Assembly: GCA_907163375.1 (NCBI GenBank) | Contig: CAJQUW010001631.1 | Location: forward strand, 62,001 to 126,000 | Length of the DNA stretch: 64,000 bases | Direction: 5' to 3' | DNA from: Prostheceraeus crozeri | Lineage: Eukaryota > Platyhelminthes > Polycladida > Euryleptidae | The notes under the pieces: model-generated | Databases searched by the model: none | What the model was told of the DNA's origin: nothing | Seen by the model: only the letters and a program-made list of their open reading frames with translations | Shown: one piece after another, positions 46,471-56,809 of the stretch | How positions within the stretch are numbered: the stretch's first letter is position 1 | Layout of the letters: every line of letters starts with the position of its first letter | Program-made: the position numbers and the translations under genes

Positions 46471-48115
46471 TAAATAAATAAATAAATTCTTTATTGCTTC
46501 ACTTCTTTGCAGAATCGGTGAACACTAACACAATATCGAAGTCAATACAACAGCAAGTGATGTGCATAGGTCAAACATAAGATGAAAGTCACAAGCCAGG
46601 AACTAAGAAATAATAAAATACCAAAAAAAAATTAAAAGACTATTTACAAAATTTAACAAAAGAACTGTGAAAACGTCTAGTTTTACATCGAAGTCTTCGG
46701 AACACAGCACATGATCTGGTTGACATACCAAAATCAGGTGTCAGAGAAAACATAACCCTGAGCGGATGATCAGCTTCACTGACGATACACCGGAAGAGTT
46801 TTGTGCAGGTTTTCTCGGCTGTAGTAAGGAGTGAAGCTTTCGATGAATGAGGGATATTTATAGTGTAAAAGATACGCTTTTCCAGTCTTAATATTTCGTC
46901 AACAAGATATTGGGAAGCATTAAAAAAACATGCATACCCGTACATCAAAACAGAGCGGATAAAAGCGTAATAACATCTCAACATAATATTAGGATCACAA
47001 TCTGAACGTCTCAAGTTACGGATGATGTAAATTCTCTGAGAAGCCTTCTTTATAATTTTCTTGACATGCAGGTTCCACTTCAGATCACTCGAAAATTCTA
47101 TCCCAAGATAGCAAAATGAATCTACCTGCTTCACATACTGGTCGTCGGATGTAATTACAGGACTGGTCTGCAGTGAAGATCGAGTAACAACGTCCATCAC
47201 AGAGCATTTAGAAAAATTAATGGGAAGGGAAGTAGAGGCTGACCACTGTACAATGTTTTCCCGTTCACGTTGCAAATTATCATCAGCAGATGTCTTCAAG
47301 AAATGTATAATCAAAATGTCATCTGCATATTTTACAATTGATGTGTTAGGAGAGACAGGGCGCAACGAATCAAACGCAATAACAAATAGAATTGGCCATA
47401 AAACACTTCCTTGTGGCACCCCGCTACATATAGGGAACCAATCAGAATTTCTATCCTTGAAACCGACACGCTGGTTACGATTTCATAAATAATTACAAAT
47501 CCATTTGATTGTAAAATCAGGCATATTAAATGATTCACATGCATCAATAATGAGTTTATGCTTAAGCTTTTCAAAGGCTTTAGACAAGTCAATTGAGAGC
47601 AAACGCACTGCCCCAGATCCATAATCTAAATGTCTCAAAATCTTGTCTTGGGCCAAGATTAATGACAAGTTGTGCCCGAGCCAGCACGAGGCAAAAAAGC
47701 AAATTGATCAGGACCAATAGAATTCTTAACATGTGGAAGAATCAACTTCTTTGCAACAATACGTTCAAAAACTTTTGAAGCATAAGACATGATAGAAATA
47801 GGTCTAAAGTTACATAATGATGTAGGCTTGTCACATTTTGGAATCGGAAAAACATTAGCTTCCTTGTAAACTGAGGGAAATGTACACTCACGTAGACTCC
47901 AGTTATAAATGAACGTTATGGCTGGAGCAAGAAACTCCGCAAAATCTCGAGAAACCCAAGATGGGCAACCATCCGGACTAACCGTGTTCTTTGATAAACG
48001 AGTTAATTCAAACATCACTTCCTCATCTCTGATTTCAACATCACATGAATTTGATGAATCAAAGATGTAGTCAATATCGACAGACGAATTAAAGTTCGAA
48101 CTTTAATATAATTTA
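46471..48115 (-). pseudogene. LINE reverse transcriptase with one frameshift and one stop
   Basis: Minus-strand non-LTR element, 5'-truncated near 48115. The reverse transcriptase runs from EIRDEEVMFEL through CNFRPISIMSYASKVFERI, LLSIDLSKAFEKLKH (motif A), CSGVPQGSVLWPILF (B), KYADDILIIHF (C) and FCYLGIEFSSDLKWNLHV (E) to the end at 46640. A frameshift lies near 47665 and a TGA replaces one codon at 47483-47485; otherwise frames are open. Motif A has FEKLKH where FDxxxH is usual. On the minus strand an AATAAAG signal (46489-46495) directly precedes a TTTA-type tail (46471-46487), defining the 3' end. Jockey-superfamily, distinct from the 27-31 kb LINE. Confidence 0.88.
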
Positions 48116-48186
48116 ATTAACTACTGAAAAAATTGCTCTTCCATCGACCGCTCTGTTGAACGACAACGCTTCTTCCTCAGCGGGCG

Positions 48187-48390
48187 TTGCGGTCTAGTTT
48201 TGTGATGGTCACTGGTCTACTGATCGACGATGGTGAAAAGCAACAGCAGGCCACTATTAGTTTAGCGAATCCAATTGACAGAGAAAGAAGATATCAAAGT
48301 ATTTGCAGTGGGATAGTGCAAGGAATGGATCACAGTAGTTTGTGTCTGAATGAATTCAACTGGGATCGCGAAGCAGAAGACATACAGTGA
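48187..48390 (+). other. Unassigned short open frame
   Basis: A 67-codon plus-strand frame with fairly balanced amino-acid use (NPIDRERRYQ, NEFNWDREAEDIQ) just upstream of the LINE's truncated 5' end. No family recognised and no splice signals clear; may be chance. Confidence 0.2.
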
Positions 48391-48737
48391 TCTGATGGAA
48401 ATTGCGTGACACTCTCATCACAAACATGTAGGGACGGGTAAGAAAAAGAAAACTGAAGAGCACGAACTTTTCGGTTTAGGGTAGCGCGACCGAACAACGA
48501 GGCGATTCTACAGAGATCCAGATTGAAGTGTTCAATGCGATTAACATTGATTGTGCTTTCATGTCTGTCATGAGCTAATTGATCCCTGCTCGTAGGGAGG
48601 GACGTTATCCTTAAATCAGGTTTAGTGATGAATGTACCACGATCACTCTTTCAGCCTTAATAATTGTACGTAGATGATGATGCTCGTAAATGCATTCATA
48701 AAAATGTCATTTCCATGCACAGAATTAAATATTTTAT

Positions 48738-49240
48738 TCATTCGATTTTTTCATTCATTATTAAACAGGCCAGCAAGTCATCAAACTTAGCGGACTGAAT
48801 GTCGACGGGTATTCGATCATCAAATAGTCGATCAACTTCCTCGAGATACTTCTCTTGTTCGGTGGATTGACGCACCATCATCTTGCCAAATGCAGTTTCC
48901 CGGCGCGCTACCGCTTGACAGATCACTTCACGCAGAAGAATTGCGTATCGAGCTCCAGTCATTGTTCTGCATTCGCCCCTTCGGAAGTGAAGGCGCTGCT
49001 CCAACCACTCTTCCACTATTCATTGGTATCAAACCATTCCAGGAAACGGCGAGAAAACTTATTAACTCCAACTAAAGCGCCAGCCGATTCCGCATCTTTG
49101 ATCTGATTCTTTGTGTTTGGAGGGCTGGTTACGCGGTAGGGCTTGGAAAAGTCAGTATTTACAACTCGACTCAAACGCTCTTCACTTGGGTGAAGGGGGT
49201 TGCGTCCGAAGTAACGAAGCAAATGTCTTGCAAATCGCAC
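48738..49240 (-). pseudogene. Unrecognised coding region, frameshifted, with poly(A) signal
   Basis: Two abutting minus-strand frames, 49240-49016 and 49016-48738, join by a small shift at the TAG at 49016-49018. Together they give about 165 residues that look like a real helical protein (RHLLRYFGRN, KFSRRFLEWFD, EEWLEQRLHFRRGE, YAILLREVICQAVARRE, EKYLEEVDRLFDDR). Base composition is visibly richer in G and C than the flanks. The final TGA is followed within a few bases by AATAAA on the same strand. It could be a terminal exon, a retrocopy or element-derived. I do not recognise the family. Neither half needs an ATG at its start. Confidence 0.4.
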
Positions 49241-49423
49241 GCGAAGTCATATGATGTCAGTCGGTAAGACGACTTGTCTTTCGGCTATGCTAAGCCTTCA
49301 GTCATACTTCTCTAAGAGTCCTGCATACGGATAATTAAGATGTGACAAAGACTGTTGCCACTACTGACCGAGTAGTGGGCTCTCCCTACGCTGTCGGTCT
49401 TACTTGTGGTTTTAGCTTGTGTT

Positions 49424-49459
49424 GCCCCTGAGGAAGCGCGAAGGCGTGAAACGTCGGGC
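49424..49459 (+). ncRNA. Hammerhead ribozyme-like motif
   Basis: All conserved core positions are present in order: CTGAGGA (49428-49434, CUGANGA box), GAAA (49448-49451) and GTC (49453-49455) before the cleavage position. Stem I is GCCC (49424-49427) with GGGC (49456-49459). Stem II is GCGC (49436-49439) with GCGT (49444-49447) around a GAAG loop, with one extra A at 49435. Stem III would be only the two pairs of AC/GU with no loop, a minimal form described for ribozymes of Penelope-like elements and retrozymes, which act as dimers. No reverse transcriptase of the Penelope type was seen nearby, so it may mark a non-autonomous relic. Confidence 0.55.
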
Positions 49460-49638
49460 CTGTAAATAGCTTTTAACGTCATCTCTTAGCCATAAAATTT
49501 TAGAAGAAGACAGTACTGGTTTTTGCCTACTCCGATATGAAACGTAGTCTTCTGTTCGCGGCCATCCTATTTATCCACAAGATAATCTTCCTCACATAAG
49601 AGACTTAAAAGTTTCAAGACGCATTGAGCAGCGGCCAA

Positions 49639-49884
49639 TTAATCCTCCTTGCTTTCCATGTGCCTCCAATAATACGTTTTCTCTTCATCTTCGTAATTCT
49701 CGTGCAGTGAAAGATGTCGGCCCCACCTGTGGCTTACAATGACCATAATGCGACTCTGTGACTTATAAAAGCCATGTACATAACGGATACAGGAGGCCGA
49801 GAAAAGAACGAATGCTGAGAATAGAACAACGAACACGACGAAAACACCAAGGACGATGGCAACACCTCGATTCGTTCTTGGTGT
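49639..49884 (-). CDS. Possible last exon of a single-pass membrane protein
   Basis: An 81-codon minus-strand frame following an AG (CGCATAG) at 49885-49886 and ending at TAA 49639-49641. Residues 8-35 form one strongly hydrophobic segment (GVAIVLGVFVVFVVLFSAFV...), followed by a basic and then acidic, tyrosine-containing tail (ENYEDEEKTYYW). That layout suits a type I membrane protein's transmembrane and cytoplasmic exon. The expected polypyrimidine tract before the AG is weak and no upstream exon was found, so this is tentative. Confidence 0.3.
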   Translation of the reverse strand, partial: TPRTNRGVAIVLGVFVVFVVLFSAFVLFSASCIRYVHGFYKSQSRIMVIVSHRWGRHLSLHENYEDEEKTYYWRHMESKED

Positions 49885-49929
49885 AGCCTATGCGATTTCG
49901 GCCGGCGCCTGAATTGACTCACCCTTTTT

Positions 49930-50785
49930 AAGATAAGTATTTTGACTGCAACATATCTTGTGCTTGAATATATTTTATTTGTTTGCACTCGATTTTGTTC
50001 TTCCGTCGGAGGTTGGATTACTAATAGTCATAATAATTACTACCAAACAATAGTTCATATAACATTTTTCCAAAAAGATGAACATCCTACTTTCAGGCCA
50101 GCAGTTGATTTAAAGTGGAAAGAGGGGCCTGATTGTAATTTCCTTTTCAGCAATACAATTTATTAGATGCGCAGGACCTGGGAGAAATCGGCCTGTTAAC
50201 AGCTAAAGATCACAATAGCATACTTGGTTAATTAAATCTATATCAATATTATAGAGTTAGTTCACTAGAATCGACGTTCTTCAAGTCTCATCATATAGAT
50301 TCGAAAAACTCATTAACGACAATACCACTATGCTTTACTTTATTCTAAAATCGGCAAATCGTTGATTAATCTTTCTAAACTGGTGTTAATCGACAGAAAG
50401 GATAATAATATATCTTTAATACTTAAGTAAATGTTAATCCTTGAGTGTATCCTTATGCTTAATTGACTGCGTAGGAGCATGCCTGTCAGTCACTCTAGGT
50501 TATTGATGCAGTAAGTGTATCTGCTTATTGCGTTTCAGAACAAATATATGGTTAGGTGAGTAACTTCAATATTTAGAAAGTGTGAAAATATAATAACAGC
50601 TGAACTTGGCAATTTTTCATCCGTGCCAAACACTTTCTTTGTCTTCGCAACATATTTTGTTGACACAAATGTGATCAGTTTGAGAAAGTGCTTCATTTCG
50701 AAACGTCAATCAATCATGCAACCAACGAAATTGCATTACTCATTTGTTGAAGATTTAATGACCTTACCACATTCGGATTCACTTA
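49930..50785. other. No gene recognised
   Basis: AT-rich spacer. At 50679-50711 a TTTGAGAAAGTGC...CGAAACGTC sequence recalls a decayed form of the ribozyme motif 1.25 kb upstream but lacks core bases. Confidence 0.45.
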
Positions 50786-50790
50786 ATTAA

Positions 50791-51206
50791 ATTCTTCTTC
50801 TTCAAGCACCTTCATCGCGTCGAGGGTTGGTTCCATTCTTTACAATTGGACATCAAACTACTTCTTAGTTGACCTGGAATTCGTGATCCTGGCATCATAC
50901 CAGTTATTATTGTCTTTTCTAATGTTCTTTCTCTTCTTAATACATGGCCCAGATGTTGTAGTTTCTTTTTCTTGATGTTATTTAACATCTTCCTTTCAGT
51001 TCGCGCCCATCGAAGTACATCTTCATTTCTTATGTGTGAGGAGTAGTGAATCTTCATCATCATCCGAAGAGTCTTCATTTCAAAAATCCTGCGTCCATTT
51101 CTTTATGCATGGTTCGACCTTCACAGCCATAAGTAACCAGTGGCCGAACGAATGTTTCGACCAATTTCCTTTTTAGCGATGTAGGGACTGCGTCGCTAAT
51201 TACTAG
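50791..51206 (-). pseudogene. LINE C-terminal fragment, RTE/Nimb-like ending
   Basis: Minus-strand peptides ISDAVPTSLKRKLVETFVRP with LVTYGCEGRTM, then NEDVLRWARTERKMLNNIKK and KKLQHLGHVLRRE after a frameshift near 51076, match the C-terminal region shared by many invertebrate endonuclease/reverse-transcriptase LINEs (YGCExWTL, RNEEVL, LGHxxR). A GAA simple repeat (50791-50803 on the minus strand) follows and probably is the 3' tail. Strongly 5'-truncated. Confidence 0.7.
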
Positions 51207-51279
51207 ATTAAATAAATTAAATAAATTAAGTAGCTGCCTGTAATCAGTGTTGCTTAAACCATGGGCCACGGCAAGTTAG

Positions 51280-52110
51280 TCTTCGGGTCAAGAATCCAAA
51301 TTTTACAATTCCTTACAAAATTCTTCTTTCCTATTGCACAAAAGATATAGCGACAGAAATGGAATGAAAGTGTCTGATGATATATTTAAGGGTATTGTTG
51401 ATGTTTGCTATTTGTCTCAGTAAAACACTAAAATCCGGATCATCTGGTCACTTCAACTGGAAATGTTAGACTTCTCATGCTACAAATTAAATGTCAGATG
51501 GCACAGATCATTTATTTGCTAAAATAAATCAAATGTATAATGTTGCTGTTTAAATGAAATCAAAACGGTCCAAAAATGTATGACACAGTCTTCAATAAAA
51601 CAGAGTTTTCAATAATGAATCAATTTTAGTAAATACGGCTTTCTTTGCATTATTGACCCTCCATATCCACAGTGAGCTCTGAAACAGGTGAGGGCCTTCT
51701 TAGCTTCTGAATATTTTCTCAGGTTAAATGAGAATCACTCTTACATCTATATTTGGCGGTCGAATTTTGTAATGGTGGTATTCAGCTTGCTCATCTAAAT
51801 TGTGCTATGCATGGCTTTTTGAAAATTTTGATATTTACCCAAATTTTACTTTAAATTTCCCTAAGGATTGGCATTTGCGATACCAAACCCGCTGAATGCA
51901 CTGAAAAGTGCAGCATGAGTACAAGAAGGCATCGGTTAATTGTCCTGCCTTAGTATATTTAATTTGAGATATTTGATTTTTTATTTTATCTCTTATTTTT
52001 CAAGATGGGTTTTCTTCAGCCAATCGATATAATTTGCATCTGTCAAAATGCCGCCATGCCATCCATTAATTGAAAGTTTGAATGTAAGTTGTGTGTTTAA
52101 ATAAGCAGAT
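51280..52110. other. No gene recognised
   Basis: AT-rich DNA, no supported feature. Confidence 0.5.
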
Positions 52111-52421
52111 TTGGAACCGGGGGAGGTCTTTCGACGCAAGCATCGCCCGCTTCACTTACCCCCAGCTTATCTTTTAGTCCGTCACAAAATTGAGTCAAGC
52201 TTAAAAAAAACAAAGCAAAAAATTATGAGGTATCAGATCAAAACTTCATTCACTAAAGTAAAATCTGCGATTCCGCAAGGAATCAAGTTATCCCGTTCAT
52301 TTTTTGTTTTCATGAAGTCTCTAGAACCTTGTCATGACAGGGGTTTTGTCTTGAAGTATGCTGACGACACAGTGGTTCCTTTTCCAATATTTGGTTCTGA
52401 CACCTCTTGTACTGTTATGAC

Positions 52422-54444
52422 CAGAGCCCAGAACTTCAGGCAAAATGCCATAAATGCCAAAAAATGCCTTTTACGGTAATTTTTTCAGTAAAATGCCTTT
52501 TTTAATTTTTGAGTGCTTAAAATGCCTGAAATGCTTTCTTAACAAACAATTAGAGAAACGAATGGTTACTGATTGGTTTAATTTTGCGCTACCCAGCTAA
52601 CTTTCTGCTGGGCGTGTAGATGTAGACTGCGTTGTATGACAAGAATGTATGAAACCCGTTGAGAAAACCGTGTACGCTGAGCGCTAGGAGACGTCAGCAG
52701 CTTGTCTCTATGGCTACGATCACCTTTTCCCTCCAACGTAACTGTTGCTTTCATTCGACTGCGCAGGTGGTATCTGTGAGTGTCATTTCAGCGAATCTTC
52801 CGTCGAATTTTATTCTGGTCTTATACAATAATGCCTAAAGAAAGGGCGACGGCACAACAGAGACTGATGAATTTCATCAAAGAGTTTGGTGAAGAGATAT
52901 TTTCGTCAGATGGATCAATTTTATTTTGCAAAATCTGTGACAAGGCCGTGAACTACGAAAAAAAGTATTTCGTAACACAGCATCTCGCCGGAGGAAGGCA
53001 TTCCAGCCTCGCAGCAAAGCGTTCGAAGGAAAAGTCTTCCACCATCACTTCTCTCCTCAAGCCTGCGCTTCAAGCGGTTGGGAAACAGTCACAATTTTCG
53101 CTAGATCTTTGCAACGCATTCGTGTCCTCGAGTATACCTCTTTGGAAGTTGGAAAATCCTGCACTGAAAGATTTCCTGAGAAAATATACCAAGGAAAATG
53201 TACCGTCAGAATCAAGTATACGCAAAAATTATATCGACGTTGTGTACCAACAACGGATGGAAATGATTCGAACCGCTGTGAGTGAAAATTACATATGGTG
53301 TTCAATTGATGAAACGACTGATGCTACTGGACGCTATGTTGTGAATGTTGTCATCGGAACACTTGACGTACACCACTCGTCGAAGATATTCTTGCTTGCG
53401 TGTGAAACAGTAGATAAAACCAACAGTTCAACTATTTCTCAAGTCTTTACCAACGCGTTGGTCCTCTTGTGGCCTAATGGTGTGCAGCACAATCGTGTTC
53501 TTCTTTTCGTGACGGATGCAGCACCGTACATGAAAAAGGCAGGACGTGCACTCAAGATCTTGTTTCCATCAATGCTGCATGTTACTTGCCTAGCGCATGC
53601 ATTTCATCGCATTGCCGATGAAATTCGCCGACTGTTTCCCGATGTTGACGCTCTTATAGCCAATGCAAAGAAAATATTTTTGAAGGCTCCAAGACGTGTG
53701 CAAATGTTGAAGACAGTTGCGCCAAATCTGCAAATGCCACCACAACCCGTAATTACTCGGTGGGGGACGTGGATCTCAGCGTCTTTGTACTATTCCAAGA
53801 ATTTTGAGGAATTCAAATCTGTCATTGAAGAACTGGATGAGAATGAATCCGCTTCAATTGCAATCACAAAGAATTTGATCCAAAAACATTCTGTCAAACA
53901 GGAGTTGGCGTACATCGCGACACATTTTGCGGTTTTACCTGACGGAATCCAATTCCTTGAAAAGCAGAACGAGCCTTTGGTATCTATGCTCAACCAAGTC
54001 GACGACCTTCGACAGCAGCTGATGTCTGCCACAGGAAATAGAGGCGAAGCCATTCGGGCGAAATGCGAGAGTGTGATCGCGTCAAATCCAGATCTCCATG
54101 TTTTGAGAGCTGTATCAGCGACATTGCAGGGCGAAATTCAGGACAATACAACTACATGTAATATTAAAATGACTCCTGAAATTATGGTATGCTTTAAATT
54201 TGCTCCGATAACATCTGTGGACGTTGAGCGTTCTTTTTCAACTTTGAAGAATATTCTGAGTGACAGGAGGGAGTCCCTATCATTCGAAAACTTAAAAAAG
54301 TTGTTAATAATTGCATGCAATCCCATGCAAAATTTGTGAAAATAAATGCCTTTTTCTGGATTTTTAGTGCCAATTTTTGATTTCTTTAATGCCTTTTTGC
54401 CTGCCTATTTTGTCTGTTTTTAGTGCCTGAAGTTCCGGGCTTTG
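52422..54444 (+). mobile_element. Apparently intact hAT transposon
   Basis: Terminal inverted repeats CAGAGCCCAGAACTTCAGGC and CAAAGCCCGGAACTTCAGGC are flanked by a perfect 8-bp duplication GTTATGAC (52414-52421 and 54445-54452). Length is 2023 bp. Both subterminal regions carry many AATGCC hexamers (seven or so on the left within 120 bp, several on the right as AATGCC or AGTGCC), probable transposase-binding sites. The encoded transposase is unbroken. It interrupts an older LINE remnant. The perfect duplication and open gene make it the youngest-looking element of the window. Confidence 0.95.
52831..54339 (+). CDS. hAT transposase, CGGBP1-like
   Basis: 502 residues from the ATG at 52831; an in-frame ATG at 52780 would add 17 residues with no counterpart in the family. 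Residues 33-57 form a BED/CGGBP1-type zinc finger (C33, C36, H51, H57; CKICDKAVNYEKKYFVTQH), the DNA-binding part. The RNase H-like catalytic core has D160 (CSIDETTD), D229 (FVTDAAPY), the hAT CxxH pair C253/H256 (TCLAHAFH) and a TRWGTW motif at 309-314. E466 lies in the C-terminal dimerisation signature VDVERSFSTLKNILSDRR. Vertebrate CGGBP1 is a domesticated relative that keeps only the finger. The gene would catalyse cut-and-paste movement of its own element. All key residues are present. Confidence 0.92.
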   Translation: MPKERATAQQRLMNFIKEFGEEIFSSDGSILFCKICDKAVNYEKKYFVTQHLAGGRHSSLAAKRSKEKSSTITSLLKPALQAVGKQSQFSLDLCNAFVSSSIPLWKLENPALKDFLRKYTKENVPSESSIRKNYIDVVYQQRMEMIRTAVSENYIWCSIDETTDATGRYVVNVVIGTLDVHHSSKIFLLACETVDKTNSSTISQVFTNALVLLWPNGVQHNRVLLFVTDAAPYMKKAGRALKILFPSMLHVTCLAHAFHRIADEIRRLFPDVDALIANAKKIFLKAPRRVQMLKTVAPNLQMPPQPVITRWGTWISASLYYSKNFEEFKSVIEELDENESASIAITKNLIQKHSVKQELAYIATHFAVLPDGIQFLEKQNEPLVSMLNQVDDLRQQLMSATGNRGEAIRAKCESVIASNPDLHVLRAVSATLQGEIQDNTTTCNIKMTPEIMVCFKFAPITSVDVERSFSTLKNILSDRRESLSFENLKKLLIIACNPMQNL

Positions 54445-54829
54445 GTTATGACAAACAATGAAATGGGTAGCGCAGAATCTTGGTGCCTTTCGCATGGCTT
54501 AATTCTCTATAAAGGCAAGACAAAATCTATGTTGATAAGAAAGCCATCTTTCACTCCATAGAATGATGATGATTTAACTCTAAAAGCACGTGGGACGCCC
54601 AAATTTGCTTTTGAGTGTCTCAACGACTTAGTGCTATTAAAAAGCTGAAAATGCTTTTATCAACGCAGGACACTGATTCTTTTGATAGTTCTGATGGTTC
54701 TGAGCACTATTTATTGAGTAAAATGTGTCGTTATTTGCTTCACTAATCAAGAAAAACATCGAAAAATTAGAAAGCATCAGACGTTGGAGTCATAGAATTA
54801 TTTGCTGACCAACATGCACATGCAAAAGG

Positions 54830-56130
54830 TTTTCACAACTAGCTCCTCGATCCAAGAAAACAGCTCTCACAGTTTTTCAAACATTTCATCCTCTGACAAA
54901 CCTTCTTCAGCTATTTGTACCCCACAAGCTGCCCAGATCAGAGTATTTTGCTATTCCCTATACTTTTACGTATCTGAAGAAAGGTTTTTCATCTCATATT
55001 GTGTCTCTCTAAGAAACCAACATCTCATGTACAATCTCTCTGATTCTCATCAAATTGAAATGAGTTACTCTTACCTGGCAAACAAATGGCCTACTATCAA
55101 GTAACTTCTTATATTGTCTTCACGTGCATTTGTGATCATGTAAAATGTGCTCTCCATTCCTTAAAATAGAAGTTACTTGCTTGCCTACTTACTTTAACTT
55201 AAGTTTTGTTATTGTCTCTCACCAGTCTTATTTTTCTTTACAATATAGTTTTGTCAAAACTTCTGTGATGGCAATATTAGGGGGCGTTCATATTTAAGAG
55301 TTAGCTTGATATTTCTAGAGGCTTTGATCAAACAAACGTTTCTTAATCGATCGTAATGAAGATGTTGTCTTCTTACAGTCATTGAAAGAAAATGTGGATA
55401 GAGGGATGATCAAAAATGAAATAGAATTGGATATCAATATCTCCACCGCCAAAGTATCAAATCTACGGATAATTTTTAAAAAACATTTCCTGTACTTCGT
55501 ATAATTATAAATGACATCTAAAACAAGTGCCAATGTTTCGGAGCTCAAAATAGACTATTTCAGGGTTTTCTGAAAGGTTATTTTGACTATCCATGAATTC
55601 CAGTCTAAAATCAGACTGAATGCTTCATCTTCAACAATAGTAGTCAATTGGGCTCATTGAAATTATTGGGAATTATTCAGACGGCGTAGAATTAATCCTG
55701 TCTATCTTGCAGGACTGAATTTTGCAATTTCTGAAATTCTTCCCACTTATTCCTACGAATAATATACTTCTTATGAAGGTCATAATACATTTCGTATCAC
55801 AGATTTCTTATTGTCAATGTGTTAAATGGACAGAATTGGAACGTTGTTAATTTTGAGCGAATCCCCTTATCCAATAGGTATTGATTACGAAGAGCAAAAA
55901 GCATAAGCAGATTAGAGTTGTAATTCCGGAGTAAAATTTAGCCCAGGCTCTCGAACTGAAATTGTGCCAACCTTTTTTCCACATAATTTTTTCCAAGAAG
56001 TTTTATTTATGAGGAGCCTATTTATAACGTTAACTATGCTTCGTAGCTGTGTTTTGATTATGATTGTTAAATAGATCCATAGGAAATATGCATGAAAGAC
56101 ATGAATGAGATAAAAAGTACAGCTTAAACG
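54830..56130. other. No gene recognised
   Basis: AT-rich DNA with short open frames, none resembling a known family. Confidence 0.5.
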
Positions 56131-56144
56131 TGTAAATGACAAAC

Positions 56145-56799
56145 CTGGGATGCGGAGTCCTATCATTTTGATAGGACTCTGACTCCGGGTGGCAAGTATA
56201 TAATCCTAGTCGTGGTAACCTACACCACAGATCATTATAGACTTACCTGAGCCTGATTTAAGTGATAATTGCTGTATCAAATCAGTCATTTTCCATGAAA
56301 GTTCATCAACTTTGCACGTCACTTGTTGATGTGTGCTTCACACGGTTTTTCTTCAGTCTCTGAAGGAAGTCCAGGAAGGAGAGTCCCTCATCCTTCTCCA
56401 AAAAAATATGAGTACACTTTCGATTTTAATATACGCTTTGGAGGAGCCATCATTCATGATTGACGTGAGGGTAAGAGGTAATGTTCCAAAACAAACTAAT
56501 AATTTACTTTTGTCTCTGACCTTTGGTGCGTAGGTGTGACTGAGGATAGGAAGGCTTGTCTTTTCTACTAAATCACCGAGTGAAACGACAATCCTTTTTT
56601 CACTAACACGGTTCATTCCCTCAACTATTACAAGCTTTGTATGCATTGCAGTCTCTGTACTTTTGATTGGTGGAGAAAGTTAACATCAAGACAGTGACAG
56701 CACGAGGATAAATAATTTGTTTGTATTATATTTCGGGTCTAGTTATAGGGCGGAATCCGGAGTCCTATCATTTGACAGGTCTCCGACTCTGCATCCCAC
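56145..56799. mobile_element. hAT-type MITE family C, copy 2
   Basis: The ends CTGGGATGCGGAGTCC and, inverted, GTGGGATGCAGAGTC agree with copy 1 at 24495-25182. The flanks ATGACAAAC (56136-56144 and 56800-56808) are a perfect 9-bp direct repeat, probably an 8-bp hAT duplication extended by chance. The interior is collinear with copy 1 over its whole length. No gene inside. Confidence 0.88.
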
Positions 56800-56809
56800 A
56801 TGACAAACA

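Larger units (their letters stand above)
52230..54820 (+). pseudogene. Old LINE reverse transcriptase split by a hAT insertion
   Basis: The left piece (about 52230-52421) reads KSAIPQGIKLSRSFFVFMKSLEP and VLKYADDTVVPFPIF, motifs B and C of a non-LTR reverse transcriptase. The right piece (54453 to about 54820) resumes with ESWCLSHGLILYKGKTKSM, motif D, and later shows a degraded LESIRRWSHRII thumb-like line. The hAT transposon at 52422-54444 lies exactly between them. The fragment is otherwise heavily mutated. Confidence 0.7.

Noticed and set aside
50679-50711. Second hammerhead copy downstream of 49.43 kb
   Set aside because: Two core bases differ (TTGAGAA for CTGANGA) and stem I does not pair; at best a decayed relic.
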